Source of the DNA: Vulcanimicrobiia bacterium
GTDB taxonomy: Bacteria; Eremiobacterota; Eremiobacteria; Baltobacterales; Baltobacteraceae
Direction: 5' to 3'
DNA: 10,237 bases
NCBI GenBank assembly: GCA_024281135.1
Contig: JAMXLG010000278.1
Coordinates: 1-10,237 of the forward strand
Shown piece after piece: positions 1 to 7,440 of this stretch (the first letter of the stretch is position 1; every line of letters begins with the position of its first letter). Position numbers and translations under genes: made by a program. Under the pieces are notes generated by a model. That model was not told where the DNA came from. It did not search any database and was given only the letters and a program-made list of their open reading frames with translations.

Positions 1-1139
1 ATAATGCCGGACACCAAATCAAGGCTGGTGATACCGATATTGCGCTGCGCATCGTGCCGTCCGGTGTGTTAAATCCACATGTAGAATTGTTTATCGGGGG
101 AGGCACCGTTATTAGCCTGAGCGGACTGCTCGACGAGCTCGACCGGCTGGCCGGAATCGGCATTGACGTTTCCCGGGTGAAGGTTTCCGACCGTGCGCAC
201 ATCGTGTTTCCGTACCACGGTGCAGCCGATCGCGCGAATGAACGTGCGCGCGGAAGTGCGGCGATCGGAACCACCGGACGCGGCATCGGGCCGGCCTATG
301 TTGATAAGGTTGCTCGGAGCGGCATCACCTTTGCTGATTTGCGTAGGCCTGAAGCGCTTGCGGACAAGATTCGCGCGAATTTGAACCGCGTCGCTTCAGT
401 TGACGGGGAAGCGTTACCGGGCGAGGCCGATCTGGTGGCGCAGACGTTGGATGCAGCAACGCGCCTCGCGCCGCACGTGGTCGACGGCGTTTCGTACATT
501 CATGAAAAGTTAGAGCGCGATAAGCGTGTGTTAATTGAAGGCGCGCAAGGGTCGTTGTTAGATGTTGGATACGGGACGTATCCGTACGTCACGAGTTCAC
601 ATACGATCGCAGGCGGCGCGTGCACGGGACTCGGCGTCGGACCAACGGCAATCGGTCGCGTCGTCGGCGTCGTAAAAGCGTACTGCACGCGTGTGGGAGC
701 GGGACCGTTTCCATCGGAGTTGCACGATGCGACCGGCGAGCGCTTGCGCGAAGCCGGCGGTGAATTCGGAACGGTGACGGGACGTCCGCGACGGTGTGGG
801 TGGTTCGATGCGGTTGCCGGACGATACGCGGTGCGGCTGAACGGGCTCACGGCGCTTGCGGTAACGAAGCTCGACGTCTTGAGCGGCTTCGAACGCATCG
901 GCATCGTGACGGAATACCGCCTTAAAGGAAAACGCGTCGACTTCGCGGATGCGGGCGCGCCCGATCTCGAGGTGACGATCGAGGAGATGGACGGATGGAC
1001 GGAGCCAATTTCAGAGATTCGTTCAATTCGAGAGCTGCCGCAAGCGGCCCGGCGGTATATCGCCCGGCTAGAAGAGTTACTCAGCTCACCGGTCGAATTG
1101 GTGTCGGTAGGACGGGAACGGTCGCAACTCGCTCGTTGA
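1..1139 (+). CDS. purA: Adenylosuccinate synthetase, 5'-truncated by window edge
   Basis: Catalyses GTP-dependent joining of IMP and aspartate to adenylosuccinate, the first committed step to AMP, in the cytoplasm. The reading frame is open from base 3, and the first visible residues, NAGHQI, correspond to the conserved NAGHT region near residue 40 of the family. The N-terminal GDEGKGK P-loop and roughly 35 residues are therefore outside the window, so a GTG at 54 is not the real start. Visible signatures are GTTGRGIGPAY (IMP-binding region), EGAQGSLLDVGYGTYPYVTSS, and TGRPRRCGWFDAVAGR followed by TKLDVL (base-specificity region). The C-terminus SVGRERSQ matches the family end. About 378 residues are visible, so the whole protein would be near 415, slightly below the usual 430. 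One oddity is Gln where most homologues have Thr after NAGH. Family assignment is secure. Confidence 0.97.
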   Translation, partial: NAGHQIKAGDTDIALRIVPSGVLNPHVELFIGGGTVISLSGLLDELDRLAGIGIDVSRVKVSDRAHIVFPYHGAADRANERARGSAAIGTTGRGIGPAYVDKVARSGITFADLRRPEALADKIRANLNRVASVDGEALPGEADLVAQTLDAATRLAPHVVDGVSYIHEKLERDKRVLIEGAQGSLLDVGYGTYPYVTSSHTIAGGACTGLGVGPTAIGRVVGVVKAYCTRVGAGPFPSELHDATGERLREAGGEFGTVTGRPRRCGWFDAVAGRYAVRLNGLTALAVTKLDVLSGFERIGIVTEYRLKGKRVDFADAGAPDLEVTIEEMDGWTEPISEIRSIRELPQAARRYIARLEELLSSPVELVSVGRERSQLAR

Positions 1140-1163
1140 GGGGCAACGGTTCGTGAACTTTTT
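1134..1163 (+). terminator. Possible weak terminator after purA
   Basis: A 5-bp inverted repeat, CGTTG-AGGGG-CAACG (1134-1148), overlaps the purA stop codon. A second small dyad, GTTC-GT-GAAC (1149-1158), is followed at once by five T residues (1159-1163). Both stems are short, so this may be only a weak or incidental terminator. The position between purA and a new promoter is right for one. Confidence 0.3.
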
Positions 1164-1184
1164 GCGACGGCATGCACGCTTGAT

Positions 1185-1211
1185 TAAAGAGGATGCTGTC
1201 GTGACCGATAT
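1185..1211 (+). promoter_or_regulatory. Sigma-28 (FliA)-like promoter upstream of fliF
   Basis: TAAA at 1185-1188, exactly 15 nt, then ACCGATAT at 1204-1211. The FliA/sigma-28 consensus is TAAA-N15-GCCGATAA, so 10 of 12 defined bases and the spacing match. It lies in the only non-coding gap before the flagellar operon. Transcription would start near 1218, giving a leader of about 97 nt before the fliF start. This is a sequence match only. If it is real, MS-ring and export genes are under the motility sigma factor and are not upstream of it in the hierarchy. Confidence 0.6.
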
Positions 1212-1256
1212 TTGGGGATAGTAGTCTGCTGGTTGAACCAACGGACTTCTCCCTTG

Positions 1257-1274
1257 TTGGACAAGGATGTCCAA
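1257..1274 (+). promoter_or_regulatory. CsrA-type RNA-binding hairpin in the fliF leader
   Basis: A perfect 7-bp inverted repeat, TTGGACA-AGGA-TGTCCAA, forms a hairpin with GGA in the loop. Bases 1259-1270 match the published CsrA SELEX consensus RUACARGGAUGU at 11 of 12 positions (only U at position 2 differs). The consensus site is likewise a short hairpin with GGA in the loop. A second GGA (1317-1319) overlaps the TTG start of fliF, and another lies at 1243-1245, so multi-site binding is possible. CsrA controls flagellar genes in several bacteria. No csrA or fliW gene is visible here, so the regulator is inferred. A DNA operator for an unknown regulator is the alternative. Confidence 0.55.
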
Positions 1275-1314
1275 TGTTGCAAGCCAGGGTCGGCTGTGAG
1301 AATTAAGGTAGATC

Positions 1315-3006
1315 TTGGATCGCTTTATATCGATCTTGTCGGGCATCGCCGCGCGGGTGCAGCGGATTTGGCAGAGCCAAAATCGCCAAACGCGCATCAT
1401 ATCGGTGCTCGGCGTTTCCGTTGCGCTCGTAGGTCTTTTAGCCCTCGGGTACCTTGAGTTTGGACGTCAGCCCAGCTACGAAACGCTCTTCTCGAATCTC
1501 TCATCCGACGACGCTGCTGCCGTCACGCAGAAACTCAAGGACGACAAAGTTCCGTATCATCTCTCGAGCGACGGCAAAACGGTTTCCGTTCCTTCGCAAT
1601 ATGTGAGCGACGAGCGCGTTGCAATCGCCGGCTCGAATATGATCAAGGGCGGCGGTACCGGTTATGAGTTGTTCGATCGCACGAACTTCGGCATGACCGA
1701 CTTCCAAGAGAAGATTGCCAAGACGCGCGCGATCGAGGGAGAATTGCAGCGCACGATCAACGGACTCGATCCGGTTGAATCGTCGCGCGTCAATATCGCG
1801 ACGCCCGATCAATCGCTCTACACGTCGACGCAAGACCCCACCACGGCCTCAGTCGCAATCAAGACGAAGCCTGGACAATCGCTTTCGCCGGATCAAGTCA
1901 AAGGCATTACGTCGCTCGTCGCAAATGCGGTCGCCGGACTGAAGCCCGAGAACGTCACGATCGTCAATCAAGACGGTCAGATTCTGCTTCCCGGAGCGGG
2001 ACCGACCGGAAACGGCAGCGACGTTACGGGCCCCGATGCGCTGAAGCTCACGCAAGAACAGCTGCTCGCGAAAGAACGCTACGAATCGGCGCTGCAGCAA
2101 AGCGTTCAATCGATGCTCGACGACACGCTCGGCAAGAAACACGCCGTCGCGCGCGTTTCGACGAAGATGGATTTCGATGCGCAGTCGTCGGAGAGCAAGG
2201 TCTACGCGCCGCAAGGCACGGTGCTCTCGCAGCAGACGGAGCGCGAATCGTATAACGGAACGCAGCCGGTTCGCAATCAGGCGATCGGGGTGCCGGGAAC
2301 GACGTCGAACATCGGCACCTATCAGGCGCCGCAACAACAAACCTCCAACGGGCGTTACAACCGTTCAAAGGCGACGACGAACTACGACATCTCCGAACAG
2401 AACATCAAGCATATCAACGCTCCCGGCAAGGTGTTGCAAACGAGTGTTGCCGTACTCGTCGATTCCTCTGCGCAGCCTGCCACAGGTCCGAATGGATCGC
2501 CGCTTGCCGTCGGTGCCGCAAACGCGCAAGCCTATCAACTGACGCCGGCCAACGTGCAACAAATCCGCAACACCGTCATCGCGGCCGCGGACTTGAATCT
2601 CTCGAGCGGAGATCAGGTTTCGGTTGAAGCGATTCCGTTCAACCCGTCGGTCGTCGGAAGCGGTACTCCGTCGTCGGTCACGACAACGGTTCTCGGCATC
2701 CCGATTTGGGCGCTGATTGTGATCGGCGGTATCGCGGCGCTCGCCGGTATCGGTTTGCTCGGGATGCGCGCACGGCGCAATCAATTTGCTCCGACGATGG
2801 AGCTGCCGTCCTTCGATACGTCGCTTGCCGAGGAGCTGCCGCCGTTCGAGGAACACCCGATTCTGGAGGGCGTACCGGGAGTCGCCGCTCCGATTCGTTC
2901 CGCTGCCGATCTCACGCGCGAGCAGATGATCGAGTACGTAACGACCGTGGCTCAAGAGAACCCGGATTCGATTGCAAAACTCGTCAAACTGTGGTTGGCG
3001 GAGTAA
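1315..3006 (+). CDS. fliF: Flagellar MS-ring protein FliF
   Basis: Forms the inner-membrane MS ring, the platform for the rotor and housing of the flagellar export apparatus. 563 residues, typical for the family. There is a TM helix at about 28-47, then the YscJ/FliF ring-building region with the hallmark stretch GYELFDRTNFGMTDFQEKI and EGELQRTI, a Gln/Ser/Thr-rich periplasmic section with the FliF-specific ring domain, a second TM helix at about 462-483, and a cytoplasmic acidic tail. The tail ends in EMIEYVTTVAQENPDSIAKL, which resembles the FliG-binding segment. The start is TTG. An in-frame TAG at 1309-1311 rules out a longer form, and AAGG (1305-1308) sits 6 nt upstream. It is the first gene of the operon. 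fliE and flgBC, often found before fliF, are absent here. Confidence 0.97.
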   Translation: MDRFISILSGIAARVQRIWQSQNRQTRIISVLGVSVALVGLLALGYLEFGRQPSYETLFSNLSSDDAAAVTQKLKDDKVPYHLSSDGKTVSVPSQYVSDERVAIAGSNMIKGGGTGYELFDRTNFGMTDFQEKIAKTRAIEGELQRTINGLDPVESSRVNIATPDQSLYTSTQDPTTASVAIKTKPGQSLSPDQVKGITSLVANAVAGLKPENVTIVNQDGQILLPGAGPTGNGSDVTGPDALKLTQEQLLAKERYESALQQSVQSMLDDTLGKKHAVARVSTKMDFDAQSSESKVYAPQGTVLSQQTERESYNGTQPVRNQAIGVPGTTSNIGTYQAPQQQTSNGRYNRSKATTNYDISEQNIKHINAPGKVLQTSVAVLVDSSAQPATGPNGSPLAVGAANAQAYQLTPANVQQIRNTVIAAADLNLSSGDQVSVEAIPFNPSVVGSGTPSSVTTTVLGIPIWALIVIGGIAALAGIGLLGMRARRNQFAPTMELPSFDTSLAEELPPFEEHPILEGVPGVAAPIRSAADLTREQMIEYVTTVAQENPDSIAKLVKLWLAE

Positions 3007-4098
3007 ATGAGTTTCGACATGGAATCCCCGATCGTCAATCTTTCGGACTTCGGATCGATGCCCGAGCCGCAGTTCGGCATGCTCCCGGATCAACCGCAGA
3101 TCGAGATCTCTGGGCCGGAAAAAGCGGCGATCTTATTGATCACGCTCGGTCTCGAGCTCTCCGCGACGATTTTCAAGTTCTTGCGTCAGGACGAAGTGGA
3201 ACGCATCGTTCTCGAGATCGCGAAGATCACGACCGTTCCGATCGAGAAGCGCGACGCCGTCATTCAAGAGGCGTATCAGCGCGCGATTGCGCTCAAGTAC
3301 ATCAACGAAGGCGGCATCGAGTACGCCAAGGAGATTCTGGAGCGCAGCTTCGGCGCGGGCCAAGCCGACGACATGACGTCGCGACTGTTTGCCGCGCTCA
3401 AGCACGGCAACCCGCTCGAGCTCATCAAGAAAACCGAACCGGCGCAACTGCTCCAGTTCATCCAAGACGAGCACCCGCAGACGATCGCGCTCATCCTCGT
3501 GTACATGGCGGCAGAACAAGCCGGCGCTGTGATCTCTGCACTCGCGCCGGATCTTCAAGCCGAAGTTGCGATGCGTATCGCAATTCTGCAGAAGACCGCA
3601 CCGGAAGTGCTCGAGCAGCTCGACGAATTGCTCGGACGCCGTCTGCTCGTCAGCGGCGCTGACTTCGCGAAGGCCGGCGGCGTACAGTCGCTCGCGAACG
3701 TGATGAACTTCGTCGATCGCGAAACCGAGAAGAACATTCTCGACGGCTTAGCCAAACGCGATCCCGAACTCGCGCAAGAAGTCAAGAACTTGCTCTTCGT
3801 CTTCGAGGACATCATCAATCTCGACGATCGCTCGATCCAGCGCATCCTCAAGGAAGTGGATGGCAAAGATCTTGCGCTCGCACTCAAAGTCGCCAACGAC
3901 GAACTCCTACAGCGCGTGTACAAGAACATGTCGTCGCGCGCTGCCGTCTTGCTCAAGGAAGAGATCGAGTTGCTCGGGCCGACGCGCATGCGCGACGTCG
4001 GCAAAGCGCAACAGCAGATCGTCGACGTCATTCGTACTATGGAAGAGAACGGTCAAATCGTGATCGCCCGCGGCGCGAAAGACGAACGGCTCGTCTAA
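3007..4098 (+). CDS. fliG: Flagellar motor switch protein FliG
   Basis: Rotor protein of the C-ring. It binds the FliF tail through its N-terminal domain and converts stator ion flow to torque through its C-terminal domain. 363 residues. The core begins near residue 36 (GPEKAAILLITLG). The middle domain carries EHPQT at 155-159, and the C-terminal domain carries GGVQSLANVMNFVDRETEK and the charged torque helix LDDRSIQRILKEVDGKDL starting at 272. The end MEENGQIVIARG is typical. The first 30 or so residues are an acidic, Pro/Met-rich extension beyond most homologues, which are about 335 long. The ATG directly abuts the fliF stop codon, with GGAG at 3000-3003, so translation is probably coupled. 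An internal ATG at 3019 is a less likely start. Confidence 0.97.
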   Translation: MSFDMESPIVNLSDFGSMPEPQFGMLPDQPQIEISGPEKAAILLITLGLELSATIFKFLRQDEVERIVLEIAKITTVPIEKRDAVIQEAYQRAIALKYINEGGIEYAKEILERSFGAGQADDMTSRLFAALKHGNPLELIKKTEPAQLLQFIQDEHPQTIALILVYMAAEQAGAVISALAPDLQAEVAMRIAILQKTAPEVLEQLDELLGRRLLVSGADFAKAGGVQSLANVMNFVDRETEKNILDGLAKRDPELAQEVKNLLFVFEDIINLDDRSIQRILKEVDGKDLALALKVANDELLQRVYKNMSSRAAVLLKEEIELLGPTRMRDVGKAQQQIVDVIRTMEENGQIVIARGAKDERLV

Positions 4099-4107
4099 GA
4101 ACGATCG

Positions 4108-4977
4108 ATGGGCAAAGTCGTTAAATCCGCGCGCTTCGTCGAACAGAAGTACTCGATCGGCGTGCCCGCTGTCGACTCAGTGGCGCCTGCTCCGCCGGTC
4201 GGCGAATTCGGCGACGCGTTTGCTCCTGCATACTTTGCTCCGCCTTCAAACGGATCGACGAACGGATCGAGCAACGGCGTGCACGTGGCCGAGCCAGAAA
4301 TGTATGCCGAGCCCGTTCCGCAGATCGATTGGGAAGCGCTGCGCGCGGATGCCGAAGCGATCGTAGATCGCGCGGCAGCCGACGCGGAGACGCTGATCAA
4401 ACAGGCAGAAAGCACCGCGCTCGAGATGGTCGAGTCGGCGCAAGCACGTGTTGCGGAGATCGAAGAGCAAGCCCGAAACAACGGCTATCGAGAAGGCTTT
4501 GAAAAGGGCCATGCTGCCGCGGTCGACGAGCTCGATCCCGTCATTCGCACGATGCGCGAATTGATCGAAGGTGTTCGCTCGCAACGCGAAGCGGTCATTG
4601 CAAGCGCCGAACCAGAACTCGTGCGACTCGCCCTGGCGATTGCCGAGCGCATTGTACACACTGAGGTCGCGAACAACCGGCAAGTCGTCGTCGAGAACGT
4701 TCGCTCGGCGCTCACGCGTCTGGTCACCCGCGAGGTCGTGACCTTGCGCGTCAATCCCGCCGATCACGAAACGATTCGTCAGTATCGCGATTCAATCGTC
4801 GCCGCTAGCGACATGGAACAATTGCGCATCGTGGAAGATAAGCGCGTCGACCACGGCGGCGTCATCGTCGAAACCGACGCGGGCACGATCGACGCGAAGA
4901 TTGCCACGCAGTTGCGCGAAGCGAAGCGTGCGATTTTAACCGACGAAGCACTGGCGCTCGATCCGCCCGAAGTATAG
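4108..4977 (+). CDS. fliH: Flagellar assembly protein FliH (export ATPase regulator/stator)
   Basis: Peripheral-stalk-like partner of the FliI ATPase, which it holds at the export gate and regulates. 289 residues. The N-terminus MGKVVKSARF resembles the usual FliH start. It is followed by a low-complexity Pro/Asn/Gly/Ser linker (NGSTNGSSNG), then a long Ala/Glu-rich helical segment (about 75-150, AEAIVDRAAADAETLIKQAE) and the conserved FliH/V-ATPase-E-like C-terminal domain. That domain includes LVRLALAIAERIVHTEV, LRVNPADHE and VDHGGVIVETDAGTIDAKI. It begins 9 nt after fliG and ends 2 nt before fliI. No good Shine-Dalgarno sequence is visible, so coupling to fliG is likely. The family assignment rests on both the C-terminal motifs and gene order. 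Confidence 0.93.
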   Translation: MGKVVKSARFVEQKYSIGVPAVDSVAPAPPVGEFGDAFAPAYFAPPSNGSTNGSSNGVHVAEPEMYAEPVPQIDWEALRADAEAIVDRAAADAETLIKQAESTALEMVESAQARVAEIEEQARNNGYREGFEKGHAAAVDELDPVIRTMRELIEGVRSQREAVIASAEPELVRLALAIAERIVHTEVANNRQVVVENVRSALTRLVTREVVTLRVNPADHETIRQYRDSIVAASDMEQLRIVEDKRVDHGGVIVETDAGTIDAKIATQLREAKRAILTDEALALDPPEV

Positions 4978-4979
4978 CG

Positions 4980-6302
4980 ATGGCGCTCGACACGCACGCA
5001 TTCTCCGCCGAACCCTACCTCGAAGTCTTGCGCGGTGCCGATCTGGTTCGCCAGTACGGTAAAGTCCGTCAAGTAATCGGCGTCGTCATCGAAAGTCTCG
5101 GTCCGAACATGGCTGTCGGCGAAACATGCGAGATTTCGTACAAGCGCACCGCCGAACCGGTCCTCGCAGAAGTCGTCGGCTTCCGCGATAATAAAGTGCT
5201 GATCATGCCGCTCGGCGAGTTGGAAGGCATCGGCGCCGGCAGCGATGTCGTTGCGCACGGCGCGCCGCTCGAAATCGGCGTCACGGATCATTTGCTCGGC
5301 CGCGTGCTCAACGGCTTGGGACGGCCGATGGACGGTAAAGGCACGATCGTTGCGGACAATCGCGCGGTGGTCACCGCGCCACCGCCACCGCCGCTTTCTC
5401 GCCGTCGCGTGACGGAGCCGCTTTCGCTCGGCATTCGCGCAATCGACGGCATACTGACGTGCGGCAAAGGCCAGCGCGTCGGCGTGTTCGCGGGCTCGGG
5501 CGTCGGCAAGTCGACGATCCTCGGCATGATTGCGCGCGACACGGCCGCCGACGTCAACGTCATAGCGCTAGTCGGCGAGCGTGGTAAAGAAGTTCGTGAT
5601 TTCATCGAACGTGACTTAGGTGAAGAAGGGCTGCGCCGCAGCGTCGTGGTCGTTTCAACGAGCGATCAGCCTGCGCTCGTGCGCATCAAAGCCGCATTCG
5701 TCGCCATGACGATCGCGGAGTATTTCCGCGATCAAGGTCTCGACGTGATGTTCATGATGGACTCAGTGACGCGATTTGCGATGGCGCAGCGCGAAGTGGG
5801 TTTGGCCATCGGCGAGCCGACGACGACGCGTGGATACACGCCGTCCGTTTTTGCACTGCTGCCGAAACTGCTCGAACGCGCCGGCACGTCGGAACGCGGC
5901 ACGATCACCGGTCTCTTCTCGGTTCTTGTCGACGGTGACGATATGAACGAACCTGTTGCCGATGCCGTGCGCTCGATTCTCGACGGGCACATCGTGCTTT
6001 CGCGCCAACTCGCGTCGGCAAATCATTATCCGGCGATCGACGTGCTGCAAAGCGTGAGCCGCGTCATGCCCGACGTGACGGACGCCAACCATTATTCCGC
6101 TGCGTCCGCGATTCGCGACGTCCTCGCGACCTATCGCGAAGCCGAAGACTTGATCAATATCGGCGCGTACGTGCCGGGAAGCAATCCCCGCGTCGATCAC
6201 GCGCTCTCGAAGATCGAAGCGGTGCGTCATTTTCTCAAGCAGGGCATTTATGAAACGAGCTCTTACGAGAACACGATCGCGCAGCTCATGGGTGTTGCAT
6301 GA
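4980..6302 (+). CDS. fliI: Flagellum-specific export ATPase FliI
   Basis: Hexameric ATPase that powers or primes export of flagellar subunits through the type III apparatus, at the cytoplasmic face of the membrane. 440 residues, a typical length. The Walker A motif AGSGVGKST is at 171-179 with Lys177. It is followed by LVGERGKEVRDFIE, the Walker B region LDVMFMMDSVTRFAMAQREV, GEPTTTRGYTPSVFALLPKLLERAG and GDDMNEPVADAVRSILDGHIVLSR. The last two separate the FliI/YscN group from F1 beta subunits. The flagellar context excludes a virulence type III ATPase. The start is ATG 2 nt after fliH. The 3' end overlaps fliJ by 4 nt (ATGA at 6299-6302), indicating translational coupling. Confidence 0.98.
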   Translation: MALDTHAFSAEPYLEVLRGADLVRQYGKVRQVIGVVIESLGPNMAVGETCEISYKRTAEPVLAEVVGFRDNKVLIMPLGELEGIGAGSDVVAHGAPLEIGVTDHLLGRVLNGLGRPMDGKGTIVADNRAVVTAPPPPPLSRRRVTEPLSLGIRAIDGILTCGKGQRVGVFAGSGVGKSTILGMIARDTAADVNVIALVGERGKEVRDFIERDLGEEGLRRSVVVVSTSDQPALVRIKAAFVAMTIAEYFRDQGLDVMFMMDSVTRFAMAQREVGLAIGEPTTTRGYTPSVFALLPKLLERAGTSERGTITGLFSVLVDGDDMNEPVADAVRSILDGHIVLSRQLASANHYPAIDVLQSVSRVMPDVTDANHYSAASAIRDVLATYREAEDLINIGAYVPGSNPRVDHALSKIEAVRHFLKQGIYETSSYENTIAQLMGVA

Positions 6303-6754
6303 AGAAGTTCGTCTTCACCCTCCAGCCCGTGCTCGATCAGCGTCAACGCGTCGAAGACGAGAAGCAACAAATCGTCGCGCAGCGCCGGCGCTCGCTCGAC
6401 GAAGCGGAAGGCGAATTGGGGCGTCTCAACAACGAGTTTCGTAAGAGTAGCGAGCGCCTGCGTACGGCGCATCGCGGACTGAGCGCGGAAGAACTGCGCC
6501 TGCACTACGCGCATTTGTCGTTTCTCGATCGCACGATCGTCGCGCAGATTCAAATCGTTGCCGAACGGCGCGTTGCGCTCGATCGCGCGCGTGCGGATTT
6601 ACTTGCCGCAAGCAAAGAACGCAAGGTGGTCGAGAAGCTCAAAGACCGGCGCCATGAAGCGTACGTCGCCGAAGCGGCGCGCATCGAACAGAATGCATTG
6701 GATGACAGCAACGCGCGCCGCCACGCGCGACGAATAGTAGGAGGTATCCCGTGA
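6299..6754 (+). CDS. fliJ: Flagellar export protein FliJ
   Basis: Small coiled-coil protein, the gamma-subunit-like stalk of the FliI ring, which links it to the export gate and helps recycle export chaperones. 151 residues. The start MKKFVFTLQPVLDQRQRVEDEK closely follows the family pattern of a short hydrophobic patch followed by L-x-x-VL-x-x-R. The rest is almost entirely charged, Arg/Glu/Ala-rich and helical with no membrane segment, consistent with the antiparallel coiled coil. The primary sequence is weakly conserved in this family, so position directly after fliI, length and composition carry much of the weight. The ATG overlaps the fliI stop, and the TGA overlaps the GTG of the next gene. 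Confidence 0.92.
   Translation: MKKFVFTLQPVLDQRQRVEDEKQQIVAQRRRSLDEAEGELGRLNNEFRKSSERLRTAHRGLSAEELRLHYAHLSFLDRTIVAQIQIVAERRVALDRARADLLAASKERKVVEKLKDRRHEAYVAEAARIEQNALDDSNARRHARRIVGGIP
6739..6745 (+). promoter_or_regulatory. Strong Shine-Dalgarno for the MotE-like gene
   Basis: AGGAGGT lies within the last codons of fliJ, 5 nt before the GTG at 6751. It is the best ribosome binding site in the flagellar operon. It fixes the GTG start, which otherwise overlaps the fliJ stop as GTGA. Confidence 0.85.
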
Positions 6755-7419
6755 TCGTTACCCGCCAGCGGCGCAAACCGTTTCCGTGGAAGCGATGGGT
6801 TTTGCCGGTCATAGCGATCGCGCTTGTAATTTTCGCATTCTTGTGGGCGCCTTCGCGTAGTGTGATCGCAAATGGTCCGCTCGCTCCGGCGTGGCGCGCT
6901 TCGGGAAGCGTATTCGATGCGGTCTCGAAGCCGTTCAACTTCGCGGCGCAGAACGAAATGCTGACGGAGAAGAACAAGCAGATTCTCGCGTTGCAAAAAC
7001 AGATCGGCGATCTGCAATCACAAGCTACGGGGAAGGACAAGAAAATCGGCGACCTGAGCGGGCAGGTTCAGCAACTCCAGCTCCAGGCTACCAACCCGAA
7101 AGCTCAGCCAGTCCCCAAAGCGAGCGCGCCGGCAACACAAGCCGATGCGTCTACTGCGTCGGGAAGCAGCTTTGGATCGCAGGCTTCGACGGGCAGCGAT
7201 CTCACGCAGGGCGCTTCGCCCGATATGCGGCGCACGGCTGGGTACTGGGGCAACATGGAGCCGGAAAACGCGGCGAAATTGATTCAGCGATTGCCGGTGC
7301 CGTACGTTGCGCACATTCTCGCGCTCATGTCGCCCGACAACGTCGGCGCGATCCTCGATGCGCTTCCGGCGGCCTACGCCGCCAAGCTGACGCAGGATCA
7401 CCCCGAGCTGAAAAAGTAA
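6751..7419 (+). CDS. MotE/YlxF-like flagellar membrane protein
   Basis: 222 residues. After a basic N-terminus there is one TM helix (about 16-33, WVLPVIAIALVIFAFLW), then a coiled coil (about 67-113, rich in Lys/Gln/Leu heptads). A Pro/Ala/Ser/Thr/Gly-rich linker follows, and a compact C-terminal domain begins near residue 165 (YWGNMEPENAAKLIQRLP, then LMSPDNVGAILDALP). That domain has the MEPEKAA-x-x-L / M-x-x-x-x-A-x-IL-x-x-L repeat of MgtE N-terminal-like domains. This architecture and the place directly after fliJ match YlxF, the MotE family of flagellar operons, a poorly understood group thought to assist motor or stator assembly. fliK, which often follows in such operons, is absent. 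The family is probable and the exact role unknown. Confidence 0.83.
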   Translation: MIVTRQRRKPFPWKRWVLPVIAIALVIFAFLWAPSRSVIANGPLAPAWRASGSVFDAVSKPFNFAAQNEMLTEKNKQILALQKQIGDLQSQATGKDKKIGDLSGQVQQLQLQATNPKAQPVPKASAPATQADASTASGSSFGSQASTGSDLTQGASPDMRRTAGYWGNMEPENAAKLIQRLPVPYVAHILALMSPDNVGAILDALPAAYAAKLTQDHPELKK

Positions 7420-7423
7420 ACGC

Positions 7424-7440
7424 GGGGCCATCTTGGCCCC
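7424..7440 (+). promoter_or_regulatory. Perfect hairpin covering the trpE start codon
   Basis: GGGGCCA-TCT-TGGCCCC is a perfect 7-bp, GC-rich inverted repeat with a 3-nt loop. The TTG start of trpE (7433-7435) begins in the loop and continues into the right arm, and the only G-rich ribosome-binding candidate (7424-7427) is in the left arm. No T-run follows, so it is not a canonical intrinsic terminator. It could limit trpE translation unless a ribosome finishing the upstream gene (stop at 7417-7419) opens it. The structure is certain as sequence; the function is inferred. Confidence 0.5.

Noticed and set aside
54..56. GTG as the start of purA
   Set aside because: The same frame upstream encodes NAGHQIKAGDTDIALRI, conserved PurA sequence, so the gene begins before the window.
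500..1177. Long minus-strand open frame of 225 codons opposite purA
   Set aside because: It lies opposite well-conserved purA, is rich in Ser/Arg/Pro as expected from reading a high-GC gene backwards, and shows no family motif.
1230..1240. Inverted repeat TGGTT-G-AACCA in the fliF leader
   Set aside because: Short arms and a 1-nt centre make a poor RNA hairpin; it may be chance or a small operator, with nothing to support it.
2365..3093. Minus-strand open frame of 242 codons over the fliF end
   Set aside because: Arg-rich shadow of fliF with no motif or ribosome binding site.
2706..3662. Plus-strand open frame of 318 codons across the fliF-fliG junction
   Set aside because: It overlaps two clearly conserved genes in another frame, is strongly Arg/Ala/Ser/Asp-biased and has no recognisable domain.
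4247..4272. Tandem AACGGATCGA repeat
   Set aside because: It encodes the low-complexity NGSTNGSSNG linker of FliH, ordinary for this protein family.
7387..7415. Sigma-70 promoter for trpE (CTGACG with a -10 near 7410)
   Set aside because: At 17-nt spacing the -10 would be GAAAAA, which does not keep the key T positions of TATAAT.
7424..7440. Intrinsic terminator at the end of the flagellar operon
   Set aside because: The stem is perfect but no T-run follows, and it overlaps the trpE start, so I list it as a translation-linked hairpin.
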